64,000 nucleotides of DNA from Pseudomonas fluorescens (lineage in GTDB: Bacteria; Pseudomonadota; Gammaproteobacteria; Pseudomonadales; Pseudomonadaceae). The DNA lies in NCBI RefSeq assembly GCF_040448305.1, contig NZ_CP148752.1, positions 5,929,501 to 5,993,500 on the forward strand. The letters run 5' to 3'. Under the pieces are notes generated by a model. The model saw only the letters and a list, made by a program, of their open reading frames with translations, did not search any database and was not told the DNA's origin. Each line of letters starts with the position of its first letter. Within the stretch, counting starts at the first letter, position 1. Of the stretch, positions 17,272 to 25,737 are shown one piece after another. The position numbers were made by a program, and so were the translations under genes.

Positions 17272-17949
17272 TCAGGCTTGCAGGTACCGCAGAACCGACT
17301 CGCAAATCATCTCCCGATGACGCTGCTTGATGCGTTCGTCCGGCAGGTCGATCTGAAAAATCTCACCAAAGGTGTGGCGGTTCGAGACGCGATAGAAGCA
17401 GAACGAACTGATCAGCAGATGCACATCCAGCGGATCAAGCCCGGTACGGAACAGCCCTTGCTCGGCGCCGCGGCGCAGAATCTCGCCCAGTGAATCAAGG
17501 ATGGTGTTGTTCATCGCCTTGATCGCATCGGAGCGCTTCACGTACTCGGCGTTGTGAATGTTCTCGATGCTGACGATGCGCACGAAATCGACGTTGCGAT
17601 CATGGTGATCGAAGGTGAACTCCACCAGCCGCCGAATGGCTTCGATCGGCGCCAGTTCCGCCAGGTGCAGGCGATTTTCGGTGTTGCGGATATCGCCGTA
17701 GAGTTTCTCCAGCACCTCGACGTAGAGCTGCTCCTTACTGCCGAAGTAGTAATAGATCATGCGCTTGGAGGTGTGGATGCGCTCGGCGATGGCATCGACG
17801 CGAGCCCCGGAAAGCCCCTGCTGGACGAATTCGACAATCGCCTCCTGCAGGATGTTTTCGCGGGTCTTTTCCGGATTGTTCTTGCGACTCTTGCGCGGCT
17901 CGGTACCAGGTTCTACGGAGGCTGCGGGGAGTTCTGAGGTCATTGTCAT
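17272..17949 (-). CDS. TetR-family repressor of the shikimate/quinate cluster
   Basis: A 225-residue regulator. The N-terminal helix-turn-helix (about 25-70: TRENILQEAIVEFVQQGLSGARVDAIAERIHTSKRMIYYYF) is canonical TetR, and the remainder is all-helical ligand domain. It follows quiC on the same strand, with a strong hairpin between. It is the only TetR gene in the block, so it is the likely owner of the motif before aroQ and quiC. A ligand such as shikimate, quinate or dehydroshikimate is inferred. A second ATG at 17943 could also serve as start. Confidence 0.85.
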   Translation of the reverse strand: MTMTSELPAASVEPGTEPRKSRKNNPEKTRENILQEAIVEFVQQGLSGARVDAIAERIHTSKRMIYYYFGSKEQLYVEVLEKLYGDIRNTENRLHLAELAPIEAIRRLVEFTFDHHDRNVDFVRIVSIENIHNAEYVKRSDAIKAMNNTILDSLGEILRRGAEQGLFRTGLDPLDVHLLISSFCFYRVSNRHTFGEIFQIDLPDERIKQRHREMICESVLRYLQA

Positions 17950-17988
17950 TGCGGGCTCACGGCCATCACTGCACAGGCTGGCGATTAT

Positions 17989-18024
17989 GGGCTGCGCGGC
18001 ACGGTGAAGGAAGCCGCGCAGCCC
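17989..18024. repeat. Strong 12-bp stem between quiC and tetR
   Basis: GGGCTGCGCGGC (17989-18000) and GCCGCGCAGCCC (18013-18024) are perfectly complementary with a 12-nt loop. No T run follows, so it may be an mRNA-stabilising or attenuating hairpin that sets a lower tetR level rather than a full terminator. Confidence 0.65.
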
Positions 18025-18051
18025 ACGTTTAATCCCGCGTTTACGAATTTC

Positions 18052-19953
18052 CTACAACTTCGCCTGGCGCAATGCGCCGCTACGGGATTTGGCCATGGCC
18101 GCCAGGCGCACCGCGACGTTGGCCGCGCCGTAGCCGGCATAACCTTTTTTACGCTGGATGATCTCGAAGAAGAATCGCCCCTCGAACGGCTCGGTGTACA
18201 CATGAAACAGCTCACCGCCCTGGGCGTCGCGGTCGTACAACACGTTGTAGTAGGCCAGTTCGCTGAGGAACTCGTCATCGAAATCGAACCGCGCCGCCAG
18301 GTCATCGTAGTAGTTGAGCGGGATATCCAACAGCGGCACGCCCGCCTCTTTTGCACGACTGACCTGGGCAAAGATGTCATCACAATCAAACGCGATGTGA
18401 TGCACACCGGAGCCGCGATAACTCGACAGCGCGTGTGAGATCGCGGTGTTGCGGTTCTCGGAAATGTTCAGTGGCAGGCGGATCGAACTGTCGCGACTGC
18501 GCAAGGCACGGCTCTTCACCAGACCGTAAGGATCCGGTAGTACGACTTCATCGTCCGCCTCGAAATCCAGCAGGCTCTTATAGAACAGCACCCAGCTGTC
18601 GAGGCTGTCGGCCGGCAGCGCCATGGCCATGTGGTCGATGCGCTTGAGGCCACCGCTGACCGGCGCATCCGCCAGCAGATTGAAGTCGGTGCCGTAGACG
18701 TCGGCATCCTGGTCCACCAGATAGATCAGGCTGCCATCCGGCGCACGCACCGCCGCCAGTTCCAGTTCATTGGGGCCGACCAGCCCGCGATAGGGTTGCC
18801 CCTTATAGGCCACGGCGCGGGCCAGCGCGCTGGCGCTGTCCTTGACCCGCACGGCGGTGGCGCACAATGAAGGGCCGTGGGCCTCAAAGAAACTGTGACC
18901 GAACGAGTAAGGCTCGGAGTTGAGGATCAGGTTGATATCAACCTGGCGCATCAGGCTGACGCTCTTGGAACGATGCTGCCCGGCCTTGACGAAACCCAGT
19001 CGCTCAAGCCAATGGGCGAGCTTGGCGCCGAGGCTTTCGTCCACGGCAAACTCCAGAAACTCGATGCCGTTGTACTCACTGGCCTTGGGCGTTTCGAAAA
19101 GAATCTCAGAGTTGGCCGCAGGCTTGGCTTCCTGCGCCAGGCGCTCGCGGGTCTTCTCTTCCAGGTACAGCAACGAACGCAAGCCGTCGGCGGCGTTGGC
19201 CCGTGGCGGCGCGGCGCGGAAACCGTCGTTGAAGATCTCCAGCGACAGCGGCCCGGTATATCCGCTCTTGATGATTGGCGCGAGGAAGCCCGGCAAGTCG
19301 AATTCACCCTGACCCGGGAAGCAGCGAAAATGCCGGCTCCACTCCAGCACGTCCATGGCCAGGATCGGCGCGTCAGCCATTTGCACGAAGAAAATCTTGT
19401 CCCCGGGAATCTCGGCGATAGCGCTTGGATCGCCCTTGAGCGACAAGGTGTGAAAGCTGTCCAGCAACACGCCAAGGCTTGGGTGATCGGCCTGACGCAC
19501 GATGTTCCACACCTGTTGCCAGGTGTTCACATGCCGGCCCCAGGCCAGCGCTTCGTAACCGATGCGCAGGCCGCGTGCCCCGGCGTGCTCAGCCAGCAGT
19601 CGCAAGTCGTCGACCAGAATCCGCTCATCACCGATGGACTCGGCCGAGGCGTTGCTGCACACCAGCACCAGGTCAGTGCCCAGCTCCTGCATCAGGTCGA
19701 ATTTGCGCTCGGCGCGCTCCAGGTTGCGCGACAGGCGATCGCGGCGGCAGCCTTCGAAATCGCGGAACGGTTGAAACAGGGTGATGGCGATCCCGAGATC
19801 GGCGCACATCTGTTTAATTTCCCGTGGACTACCGTCGTAGTAGAGAAGGTCGTTCTCGAAAATCTCGACGCCGTCGAAACCGGCGGCGGCAATGGCTTCG
19901 AGTTTTTCCGGCAGGGTACCGCTCAAGGATACGGTGGCAATGGAACGCTGCAT
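18052..19953 (-). CDS. quiC: 3-dehydroshikimate dehydratase fused to HPPD-like domain
   Basis: A 633-residue two-domain protein. Residues 1-280 are an AP-endonuclease-2-type TIM barrel; metal ligands E134 (YEALAW), D165 (LLDSFH), Q191 (FVQMAD) and E239 (SLEIFND) agree with the characterised Pseudomonas dehydratase. It converts 3-dehydroshikimate to protocatechuate. Residues from about 295 to 615 form a vicinal-oxygen-chelate unit like 4-hydroxyphenylpyruvate dioxygenase, with RIDHMAM, GVHHIAFD and FFEIIQR as the iron-ligand positions. Whether that domain is active is not known to me. Divergent from the MFS transporter; two putative operators lie between. Confidence 0.93.
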   Translation of the reverse strand: MQRSIATVSLSGTLPEKLEAIAAAGFDGVEIFENDLLYYDGSPREIKQMCADLGIAITLFQPFRDFEGCRRDRLSRNLERAERKFDLMQELGTDLVLVCSNASAESIGDERILVDDLRLLAEHAGARGLRIGYEALAWGRHVNTWQQVWNIVRQADHPSLGVLLDSFHTLSLKGDPSAIAEIPGDKIFFVQMADAPILAMDVLEWSRHFRCFPGQGEFDLPGFLAPIIKSGYTGPLSLEIFNDGFRAAPPRANAADGLRSLLYLEEKTRERLAQEAKPAANSEILFETPKASEYNGIEFLEFAVDESLGAKLAHWLERLGFVKAGQHRSKSVSLMRQVDINLILNSEPYSFGHSFFEAHGPSLCATAVRVKDSASALARAVAYKGQPYRGLVGPNELELAAVRAPDGSLIYLVDQDADVYGTDFNLLADAPVSGGLKRIDHMAMALPADSLDSWVLFYKSLLDFEADDEVVLPDPYGLVKSRALRSRDSSIRLPLNISENRNTAISHALSSYRGSGVHHIAFDCDDIFAQVSRAKEAGVPLLDIPLNYYDDLAARFDFDDEFLSELAYYNVLYDRDAQGGELFHVYTEPFEGRFFFEIIQRKKGYAGYGAANVAVRLAAMAKSRSGALRQAKL

Positions 19954-20048
19954 GTTTCGGCTCCCGGTGGAGGCTTCGGCTACAGGGAATTTGCGCCGCT
20001 TTTAAAAGAGTGAACCGATTATTGAGCCGGTCGGTGCATTGAGCAATT

Positions 20049-20068
20049 TAAAGTGTACTACCCAGTTA
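20049..20068 (-). promoter_or_regulatory. Putative TetR operator, copy 2 (quiC)
   Basis: Read on the minus strand, TAACTGGGTAGTACACTTTA; 17 of 20 positions equal the copy before aroQ. TACACT inside it (20052-20057) is a candidate quiC -10 box, so binding would block quiC transcription. Confidence 0.6.
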
Positions 20069-20074
20069 GTTTTG

Positions 20075-20091
20075 TGTTCGATTATCGAACA
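20075..20091. promoter_or_regulatory. PcaR/IclR-type palindrome in quiC-MFS divergent region
   Basis: TGTTCGAT-T-ATCGAACA has 8-bp perfect arms around a single base. It resembles the site described for P. putida PcaR (GTTCGATAATCGCAC, from memory). It lies where the quiC -35 element would be, a usual place for an IclR-family activator. Confidence 0.6.
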
Positions 20092-20221
20092 AAATGGTGA
20101 TTAGCGAATTGACGATTTTTTGTCCACTGCCCAACATCGTCCTCACATTAAGTCCGGACACGCAACACCGGTCGCGATGTCCAAAACACCAAATAACAAA
20201 TTCAAAAAACGGGTGGTACAC

Positions 20222-21559
20222 ATGATTCCTTCCCAAAGCTCACGCATGGCTCCGGCCATGAACGTCACTGCCGGTGGCATCGGCGACAAAATTCGCGGCG
20301 CCATGGCTGTCGGCAAAACCCGTTGGGGGATGCTGGCACTGGTGTTTTTCGCCACCACCCTGAACTACATCGACCGCGCCGCCCTGGGCGTGATGCAGCC
20401 AATCCTGGCCAAGGAAATGAGTTGGACGGCGATGGACTACGCCAACATCAACTTCTGGTTCCAGGTCGGTTACGCCATTGGTTTCGTGCTGCAAGGCCGC
20501 TTGATCGACAGGGTCGGCGTCAAGCGCGTGTTCTTCTGCGCGGTGCTGCTCTGGAGCCTGGCGACCGGCGCCCACGGCCTGGCCACTTCGGCGGTCGGCT
20601 TCATGGTTTGCCGATTCATCCTCGGCCTGACCGAAGCGGCCAACTACCCGGCTTGCGTGAAAACCACCCGCCTGTGGTTCCCGGCCGGCGAGCGCGCCGT
20701 GGCCACCGGCATTTTCAACGCCGGCACCAACGTCGGTGCGATGTTCACACCCATGCTGCTGCCGCTGATCCTGCACGTCTGGGGCTGGCAAGCCGCGTTC
20801 CTGTGCATGGCGGCACTGGGCGGGATCTGGCTGCTGTTCTGGGGCCTGAAGTACTTCAACCCGGAAGACCACCCAAGCGTCAAACAGTCGGAACTGGACT
20901 ACATCCAGAACGAAGTCGAACCTGAACAAACCCGCGTGCCGTTCTCGAAAATCCTGCGCATGCGTGGCACCTGGGCCTTCGCCCTCGCCTACTCGATCAC
21001 TGCGCCGGTGTTCTGGTTCTACCTGTACTGGCTGCCGCCGTTCCTCAACCAGCAATACAACCTGGGCATCAACGTCACCCAGATGGGTATCCCGCTGATC
21101 ATCATCTACCTCACTGCCGACTTCGGTAGCGTTGGCGGCGGCATCCTCTCCTCGTTCCTGATCGGTCGCGGCGTCAACCCGATCAAGGCGCGACTGATGT
21201 CCATGTTCCTGTTCGCCTGCTGCATCATCGGCGTGATCATGGCGGCCGGCTCCAGCAACCTGTGGGTCGCGGTGGCCGCCATCTCCCTGGCCATCGGCGC
21301 ACACCAGGCCTGGACCGCGAACATCTGGAGCCTGGTGATGGACTACACGCCCAAGCACATGATGAGTACGGTGTTCGGCTTCGGCGGCATGTGTGCGGCG
21401 ATTGGCGGGATGTTCATGACCCAACTGGTCGGCCACATCCTGACCATCACCAACAACAACTACACCGTGCTGTTCACCATGATTCCGGCGATGTACTTCA
21501 TTGCGCTGATCTGGATGTACTTCATGGCACCGCGCAAGATTCCGACCGTCACCGACTAA
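20222..21559 (+). CDS. MFS transporter, probably shikimate/quinate/dehydroshikimate uptake
   Basis: A 445-residue transporter of the anion:cation symporter branch of the MFS, with about 12 helices. Marks: RWGMLALVFFATTLNYIDRAALGVMQPIL in helix 1, GRLIDRVGVKRVF as the helix 2-3 loop, and CRFILGLTEAANYPACVKTTRLWFP. Divergent from quiC and sharing its operators, so the cargo is probably a substrate of that pathway. The start at MIPSQSSRM is a choice; ATG at 20177 is in frame and possible. Followed by a REP pair. Confidence 0.83.
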   Translation: MIPSQSSRMAPAMNVTAGGIGDKIRGAMAVGKTRWGMLALVFFATTLNYIDRAALGVMQPILAKEMSWTAMDYANINFWFQVGYAIGFVLQGRLIDRVGVKRVFFCAVLLWSLATGAHGLATSAVGFMVCRFILGLTEAANYPACVKTTRLWFPAGERAVATGIFNAGTNVGAMFTPMLLPLILHVWGWQAAFLCMAALGGIWLLFWGLKYFNPEDHPSVKQSELDYIQNEVEPEQTRVPFSKILRMRGTWAFALAYSITAPVFWFYLYWLPPFLNQQYNLGINVTQMGIPLIIIYLTADFGSVGGGILSSFLIGRGVNPIKARLMSMFLFACCIIGVIMAAGSSNLWVAVAAISLAIGAHQAWTANIWSLVMDYTPKHMMSTVFGFGGMCAAIGGMFMTQLVGHILTITNNNYTVLFTMIPAMYFIALIWMYFMAPRKIPTVTD

Positions 21560-21577
21560 AGATCGCCGCAATGCCCC

Positions 21578-21680
21578 CTGTAGGAGCGAGCATGCTCGCG
21601 AAAAACCTGAGAGCGACGCGGGTATCCAGACAACCCGCGTCATCGTTGACGAACATCGCGAGCAGGCTCGCTCCTACAGG
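21578..21680. repeat. Inverted REP pair (BIME)
   Basis: Two opposite REP units (TGTAGGAGCGAGC-type and its complement) separated by a 50-bp spacer, between convergent MFS and EamA genes; probably acts as a transcript end. Confidence 0.85.
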
Positions 21681-21698
21681 TCGTTTCTCTTTGGGCTT

Positions 21699-22577
21699 TT
21701 ACCGTCGGCTTTGCTGCCAGGCCGCTGCCAACCCGCTGCAGCAGATCACGGCAATGCCGAGCACGGTGGTCAGTGTCGGCGTATGGGAAAACAGCAGCCA
21801 GCCCAGCAGGCCGGCGAAGATGATCTGGCAATAGCTGAACGGTGCCAGCAGTGCCGGTGCCGCGAGGCGGAACGCCTGGGTCAGGAACAGGTGTGCCGTC
21901 ATCCCACAGGCCCCCAGCGCCAGCATCATCGCGCCATGCACCAGGTTCGGCGTCTGCCAGAAGAACGGCACCAGCGCACTCATCACCAGCGTGTTGCACA
22001 AGCCGGCGAAGAAGTTGCTGGTGGTCGGGCTGTCGATCTCGCTGAGCTTGCGGGTCAGCAGTTGGTAGAAGCAGAAAAACAACGCCGAGCAGAACGGCAG
22101 CAACACCGCCGGGGTAAACAGATCACCACCGGGGTGAACGATGATCAGCACCCCGCTGAAACCGAAAATCACCGCCAGCCATTGCCCCCGGGTCACGCGC
22201 TCGCCAAGCAGCGGTACCGACAACGCGGTGACCAGTACCGGCGCGAGGAAGTTAACCGACGTGGCCTCGGCCAGCGGGATGTACATCAGCCCCGTGGTGA
22301 AAAACAGGCTGGTGCCCAGCAGGCACAGCGCCCGGATCAGCTGCAGCAATGGCCGTTTGGTACGCAGCACCCGCAGCCCGGACTGCGGCAGGAAAATCCC
22401 GGCCATCAGCAAGGTGTGAACCACGTAGCGCGCCCAGACCACCATGACGATGGGGTAGAAACCGGAGAGGTATTTGGAAAAGGCGTCGTGGCTGGAAAAC
22501 AGGAAGGTTGCGACAACGATCAGCAGGATCCCTTTGAAGGGCTGATTGACGCCGGAAAGCGGGGTGCTGACGGTCAT
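21699..22577 (-). CDS. EamA/DMT-family transporter
   Basis: A 292-residue protein of about ten transmembrane helices made of two EamA repeats (roughly 14-145 and 155-285). The N-terminus GILLIVVATFLFSSHDAFSKYLSGFYPIVMVVWARY is typical of the drug/metabolite transporter family. It is bounded by REP pairs on both sides and sits downstream of the TIM-barrel/Gfo operon, but separated from it by a REP pair, so co-regulation is uncertain. Substrate unknown. Confidence 0.82.
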   Translation of the reverse strand: MTVSTPLSGVNQPFKGILLIVVATFLFSSHDAFSKYLSGFYPIVMVVWARYVVHTLLMAGIFLPQSGLRVLRTKRPLLQLIRALCLLGTSLFFTTGLMYIPLAEATSVNFLAPVLVTALSVPLLGERVTRGQWLAVIFGFSGVLIIVHPGGDLFTPAVLLPFCSALFFCFYQLLTRKLSEIDSPTTSNFFAGLCNTLVMSALVPFFWQTPNLVHGAMMLALGACGMTAHLFLTQAFRLAAPALLAPFSYCQIIFAGLLGWLLFSHTPTLTTVLGIAVICCSGLAAAWQQSRR

Positions 22578-22610
22578 GGGGTTTCCTTACTTGAAGTCAA
22601 AAGCATCACA

Positions 22611-22710
22611 TGTAGGAGCGAGCTTGCTCGCGATGGTCGTCAACGATGATGATGGCCGCCTGGACAAACACGGCGCCCTCACGTCCATCGCGAGCAAGCT
22701 CGCTCCTCCA
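22611..22710. repeat. Inverted REP pair (BIME)
   Basis: TGTAGGAGCGAGCTTGCTCGCGA and its complement about 50 bp later, between the EamA gene and the TIM-barrel gene. Confidence 0.85.
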
Positions 22711-22732
22711 AGCGATAGGTGCGCAGCAGCGC

Positions 22733-23548
22733 TTACAACCGCGCCAACAATTCCCGGGTTTTATCCAGCGCCATCTGCGCCCGGTCCAATCCACTCACGC
22801 CCTGCTCCAGCAACTGCACGGTGGGAATCTCCAGGCTCAATGGAATGTCAGCCGGCAAACCGCGCAACAACCCCGGCAGGTCACAATCGCCATCGCCGGG
22901 GAAACGCCGTTCGTTACGCGCCTGACGCAAGATCTCCGCCATGTCGGTCGGCCGTGGTCCTGCGACGTCACACAACTGTGCATACCGTAACCGTGAGGGG
23001 GCAACTTTGACCAGTTCTTCCAGCCGCGATCCAGAGCGGTCGAAGTGAAAGGCGTCGACCAATACGCCGCCGTTTTCACGCCCGGCGTTTTCCACGATAC
23101 GCGCGGCTTGTTGAAGATTGCGCGCATCGGTCCAGGGCATGAACTCCAGATGCGGGTGCAACCCATAGGCTGCCGCCAGATCACAGAGTTCGGCAAAATG
23201 CTGCGTCAGCCGCTGCTCGTCAGGATCGTTACCGGCCACCAGCAACTCACTGGCGCCGAACTCGGCACCCACTGCCAGGATTTTCTCGAAATCGGCGACG
23301 ACGGTTTCCGGCTTGAGCCGCAGGATTTCGACGTCCAGCACCCGAATACCGGTATCGCGCAGACGCGCCAGGGTCTGGCGCCGCAATTCGTGGTCGGCCA
23401 CCAAGGCAAAATGGTGCTCCTCCGGGGTCGCCGGTACCAGACGCAAGCCGACATGGCTGTAACCGGCCCGCGCGGCTACCTCGACCATGTCGGGCGGCGA
23501 CAACTCCAGCACGGTCAGGCTGGCCAGGGAGAAAATACGCTCGCTCAT
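22733..23548 (-). CDS. Sugar phosphate isomerase/epimerase-like TIM barrel
   Basis: A 271-residue AP-endonuclease-2-type TIM barrel. Metal-ligand positions are recognisable: Glu in HLEFMPWTD, Asp in GVLVDAFHFD, Gln/Cys in YAQLCDV and Glu in LSLEIPTV. Such proteins are isomerases, epimerases or dehydratases of sugars and cyclitols. It starts 2 nt after the Gfo/Idh stop codon, so the two work in one operon. ATG at 23548 chosen over a TTG two codons upstream. The exact substrate is not known. Confidence 0.8.
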   Translation of the reverse strand: MSERIFSLASLTVLELSPPDMVEVAARAGYSHVGLRLVPATPEEHHFALVADHELRRQTLARLRDTGIRVLDVEILRLKPETVVADFEKILAVGAEFGASELLVAGNDPDEQRLTQHFAELCDLAAAYGLHPHLEFMPWTDARNLQQAARIVENAGRENGGVLVDAFHFDRSGSRLEELVKVAPSRLRYAQLCDVAGPRPTDMAEILRQARNERRFPGDGDCDLPGLLRGLPADIPLSLEIPTVQLLEQGVSGLDRAQMALDKTRELLARL

Positions 23549-23550
23549 GC

Positions 23551-24606
23551 TCAACCCTCGATCAAGGATGGCGTGCAGGCACGCCCGGTTTCGGCGGCTT
23601 CGCGGATGGCTTCGATCAGCGCCAACGTACGCGCGGCATCGGCGGCACTCACCAGCGGCTCGACTTCCCGGCGCGCTACGCGCACGAAGTGTTGCAACTG
23701 CAGACGCAGGGCTTCATCGGCACTGAAGCTTTCCTGGGTTGCCAGCAACGGTTGATGCCAGCCGCCATCGACTTCGTTGTAGTGCCAGCGTTTAAGCTGC
23801 GGAATGCTCAGCGCCCCACCCGTTCCGGCCAGCAAGTAGCACGGCTGATCAGGATGACGCGGATACACCGGGTTCTCCCCCGAATCCAGCTCCCAACTCC
23901 AGGGCGCCGCCACCGCATCGGAGCCGGTCAGGCTGCCCAGTGCACCGTTGTCGAATTGCAGCAGTACTGCCGCGCAATCTTCGTTGGCAAACCCGCGAAT
24001 GGCATTGCTGGTGATGGCCTGAACCTGACGCACCTCACCGCACAAATGCCGCAGCAGATCGAGGTCGTGGATCAGGTTGGTCAACAACATCCCCGCGCCA
24101 GCCTCGCGGCGCCAGGGTGTTTCAAAATAGCTGCCGGGCTTGCGCAACTGCCAGAGCGCCGTGACCGTGGTCAACCGACCCAATGCGCCGCTGTGGACAA
24201 GTTCGTGGGCGCGGACGATCAGCGGATTGTGCCGGCGGTGATGTCCGACCAGTACCGGAACGCCACTCGCCTTCGAGGCAGCCACCAGCTCCCTGGCTTC
24301 ATCCAGATGCACACCCACCGGTTTTTCCAGCAGTACCGGCACGCCGGCCGCGAGGCAATCGAGGGCAGTACTGACGTGCTGCGTGTTCGGGTTGGCGACG
24401 ATGACTGCGTCTGGCTTCGCCTGCTCCAGCATCTGACGATGATCGGCGAAACAGGCTACGCCCCATTGCGCCGCAAGACTGGCCGCCTGCGGTCCGGGAT
24501 CGGCCACGGCGCACAACGTCGCTTCAGTCAGGGATTGCAGATGCTGGTAGTGCTGCTGGCCCATGTTGCCAGCACCGATCAGGGCGATGCGAAGTGGCGA
24601 ATTCAA
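23551..24606 (-). CDS. Gfo/Idh/MocA-family oxidoreductase
   Basis: A 351-residue NAD(P)-dependent dehydrogenase. N-terminal Rossmann motif ALIGAGNMGQQH, the family Lys in LLEKPVGVH (about residue 94), and the catalytic-region LIHDLDLLRHLCG. Initiation is at TTG: the Rossmann strand starts only five codons later, no in-frame ATG precedes it, and AGAGGA lies seven bases upstream. Leads the operon with the TIM-barrel gene. Upstream are a copy of the IclR-like element and a perfect TTATTGGA-N9-TCCAATAA inverted repeat. Substrate likely a sugar or cyclitol; not determinable here. Confidence 0.85.
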   Translation of the reverse strand: MNSPLRIALIGAGNMGQQHYQHLQSLTEATLCAVADPGPQAASLAAQWGVACFADHRQMLEQAKPDAVIVANPNTQHVSTALDCLAAGVPVLLEKPVGVHLDEARELVAASKASGVPVLVGHHRRHNPLIVRAHELVHSGALGRLTTVTALWQLRKPGSYFETPWRREAGAGMLLTNLIHDLDLLRHLCGEVRQVQAITSNAIRGFANEDCAAVLLQFDNGALGSLTGSDAVAAPWSWELDSGENPVYPRHPDQPCYLLAGTGGALSIPQLKRWHYNEVDGGWHQPLLATQESFSADEALRLQLQHFVRVARREVEPLVSAADAARTLALIEAIREAAETGRACTPSLIEG

Positions 24607-24627
24607 GATGAGGTCCTCTTGTGAGTA

Positions 24628-24652
24628 TTATTGGAGCGATGAATTCCAATAA
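24628..24652. promoter_or_regulatory. Inverted repeat before Gfo/Idh gene
   Basis: TTATTGGA-N9-TCCAATAA, 8-bp perfect arms, 22 bp before the TTG start and next to the IclR-like element at 24655; a second regulator or second half of a composite operator. Confidence 0.5.
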
Positions 24653-24654
24653 TT

Positions 24655-24669
24655 TAGAACCTGGTTCCA
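24655..24669. promoter_or_regulatory. IclR-type operator, copy 1 (Gfo/Idh operon)
   Basis: TAGAACCTGGTTCCA matches 13 of 15 bases of the complement of the element before the flavoprotein gene (25696-25710). It has the GAACC/GGTTC core. Confidence 0.6.
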
Positions 24670-24740
24670 GATTCTTACACAGACTTGTCCTGAAAGTGTT
24701 CGAACAGCGCACAGCTTCTCAAGTTAAACGCTGTTCAAAA

Positions 24741-24764
24741 TGTGGGAGCGGGCTTGCTCGCGAA
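24741..24764. repeat. Single REP element
   Basis: TGTGGGAGCGGGCTTGCTCGCG, one unpaired copy with one change in the left arm, between the IclR and Gfo/Idh genes. Confidence 0.75.
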
Positions 24765-24785
24765 TGCAGTCGATTTGCACAGGCC

Positions 24786-25562
24786 TTAGTTGAACAACTC
24801 CGACGCCAAACTCGCTGCACTCAACTCCTCGGTGTACGCCAGCAACAACGGCGCCAGCTCATGCAGCCGCGCCCCCGGCATCCGTGCGCTCGGCCCGGCG
24901 ATGCTGAGCACACCGATCACCCGTCCATCGGCGGGATGGCGCACCACTGCCGCAATCGCCGAAGTGCCGACCGCCGAACTTTCCTCAACCCAGGCGTAGC
25001 CCGTCTCCCGCGCCAGACGCAGGCGCTCGAGCAATTCGATGTTCGAGCGCGGCGCGTTCGGCCCCACATGTTCCGGCTCCTGTGCGCCCTGTCGTTCCAC
25101 CAGCGACAAGGCTTCGGCATCGCTCATGCACGCCAGCCACGCATGCCCCGAGGCGGTGTAGAACAACGGCGCATCGCGGCCCATGTCCGGGTCGTAACGC
25201 AGACCGGAGCGCGCACCCTGGGACTTGGCGATCCAGGTCTGACGCTCGCCGTCGATCACCCCGAGACGCACCAGTTCGCCGGTTTCCAGAGCCAGGCGGT
25301 CAAGCACCGGCTGCACGATGTCGGCACCGCTGCTCGACAGGTAACGGAAGCCCATCGCCACCAATTTGGTCGAGAGGTGATAACGCAAATTATCCGGATT
25401 CTGCCGCACATAACCGAGGCGGATCAGCTCGGCCAGCAGGCGATGGGTCGCGCTCTTGGGGATGTCCAGTTGCTCCGCCAGGGTCTGCATCGGCAGGCCA
25501 CGGGGATCGCTGGTGAGGCTTTCGAGCACACTGAAAACACGTTCGATCTGACTGCCGGCCAT
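24786..25562 (-). CDS. IclR-family transcriptional regulator
   Basis: A 258-residue regulator with winged helix-turn-helix (about 5-65: SQIERVFSVLESLTSDPRGLPMQTLAEQLDIPKSATHRLLAEL) and C-terminal GAF-like effector domain containing YTASGHAWLACM, typical of IclR. It is divergent from the flavoprotein gene and precedes the Gfo/Idh operon on the same strand, with shared 15-bp elements before both targets. ATG at 25562 is preceded by GGAAG; a GTG four codons earlier is possible. Confidence 0.9.
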   Translation of the reverse strand: MAGSQIERVFSVLESLTSDPRGLPMQTLAEQLDIPKSATHRLLAELIRLGYVRQNPDNLRYHLSTKLVAMGFRYLSSSGADIVQPVLDRLALETGELVRLGVIDGERQTWIAKSQGARSGLRYDPDMGRDAPLFYTASGHAWLACMSDAEALSLVERQGAQEPEHVGPNAPRSNIELLERLRLARETGYAWVEESSAVGTSAIAAVVRHPADGRVIGVLSIAGPSARMPGARLHELAPLLLAYTEELSAASLASELFN

Positions 25563-25695
25563 GGTCACTTCCACGCAAAATTTGCTCGATTCTAGAAGAC
25601 AACCGCACGAATGCGAAATCTGGAACTGACCGTTCGATAACCGCCCGCTTTACGCCCTCCAGACTTGTTAGGCCTGACCTGATTCTTATATTTTC

Positions 25696-25710
25696 TGGAA
25701 CCAGATTCCA
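25696..25710. promoter_or_regulatory. IclR-type operator, copy 2 (flavoprotein gene)
   Basis: TGGAA-CCAGA-TTCCA, a perfect 5-bp inverted repeat in the IclR/flavoprotein divergent region, matching the general TGGAA-N5-TTCCA pattern of IclR-family sites. Confidence 0.6.
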
Positions 25711-25737
25711 AAACGATAAAGCACCGGAGTTCAAACA

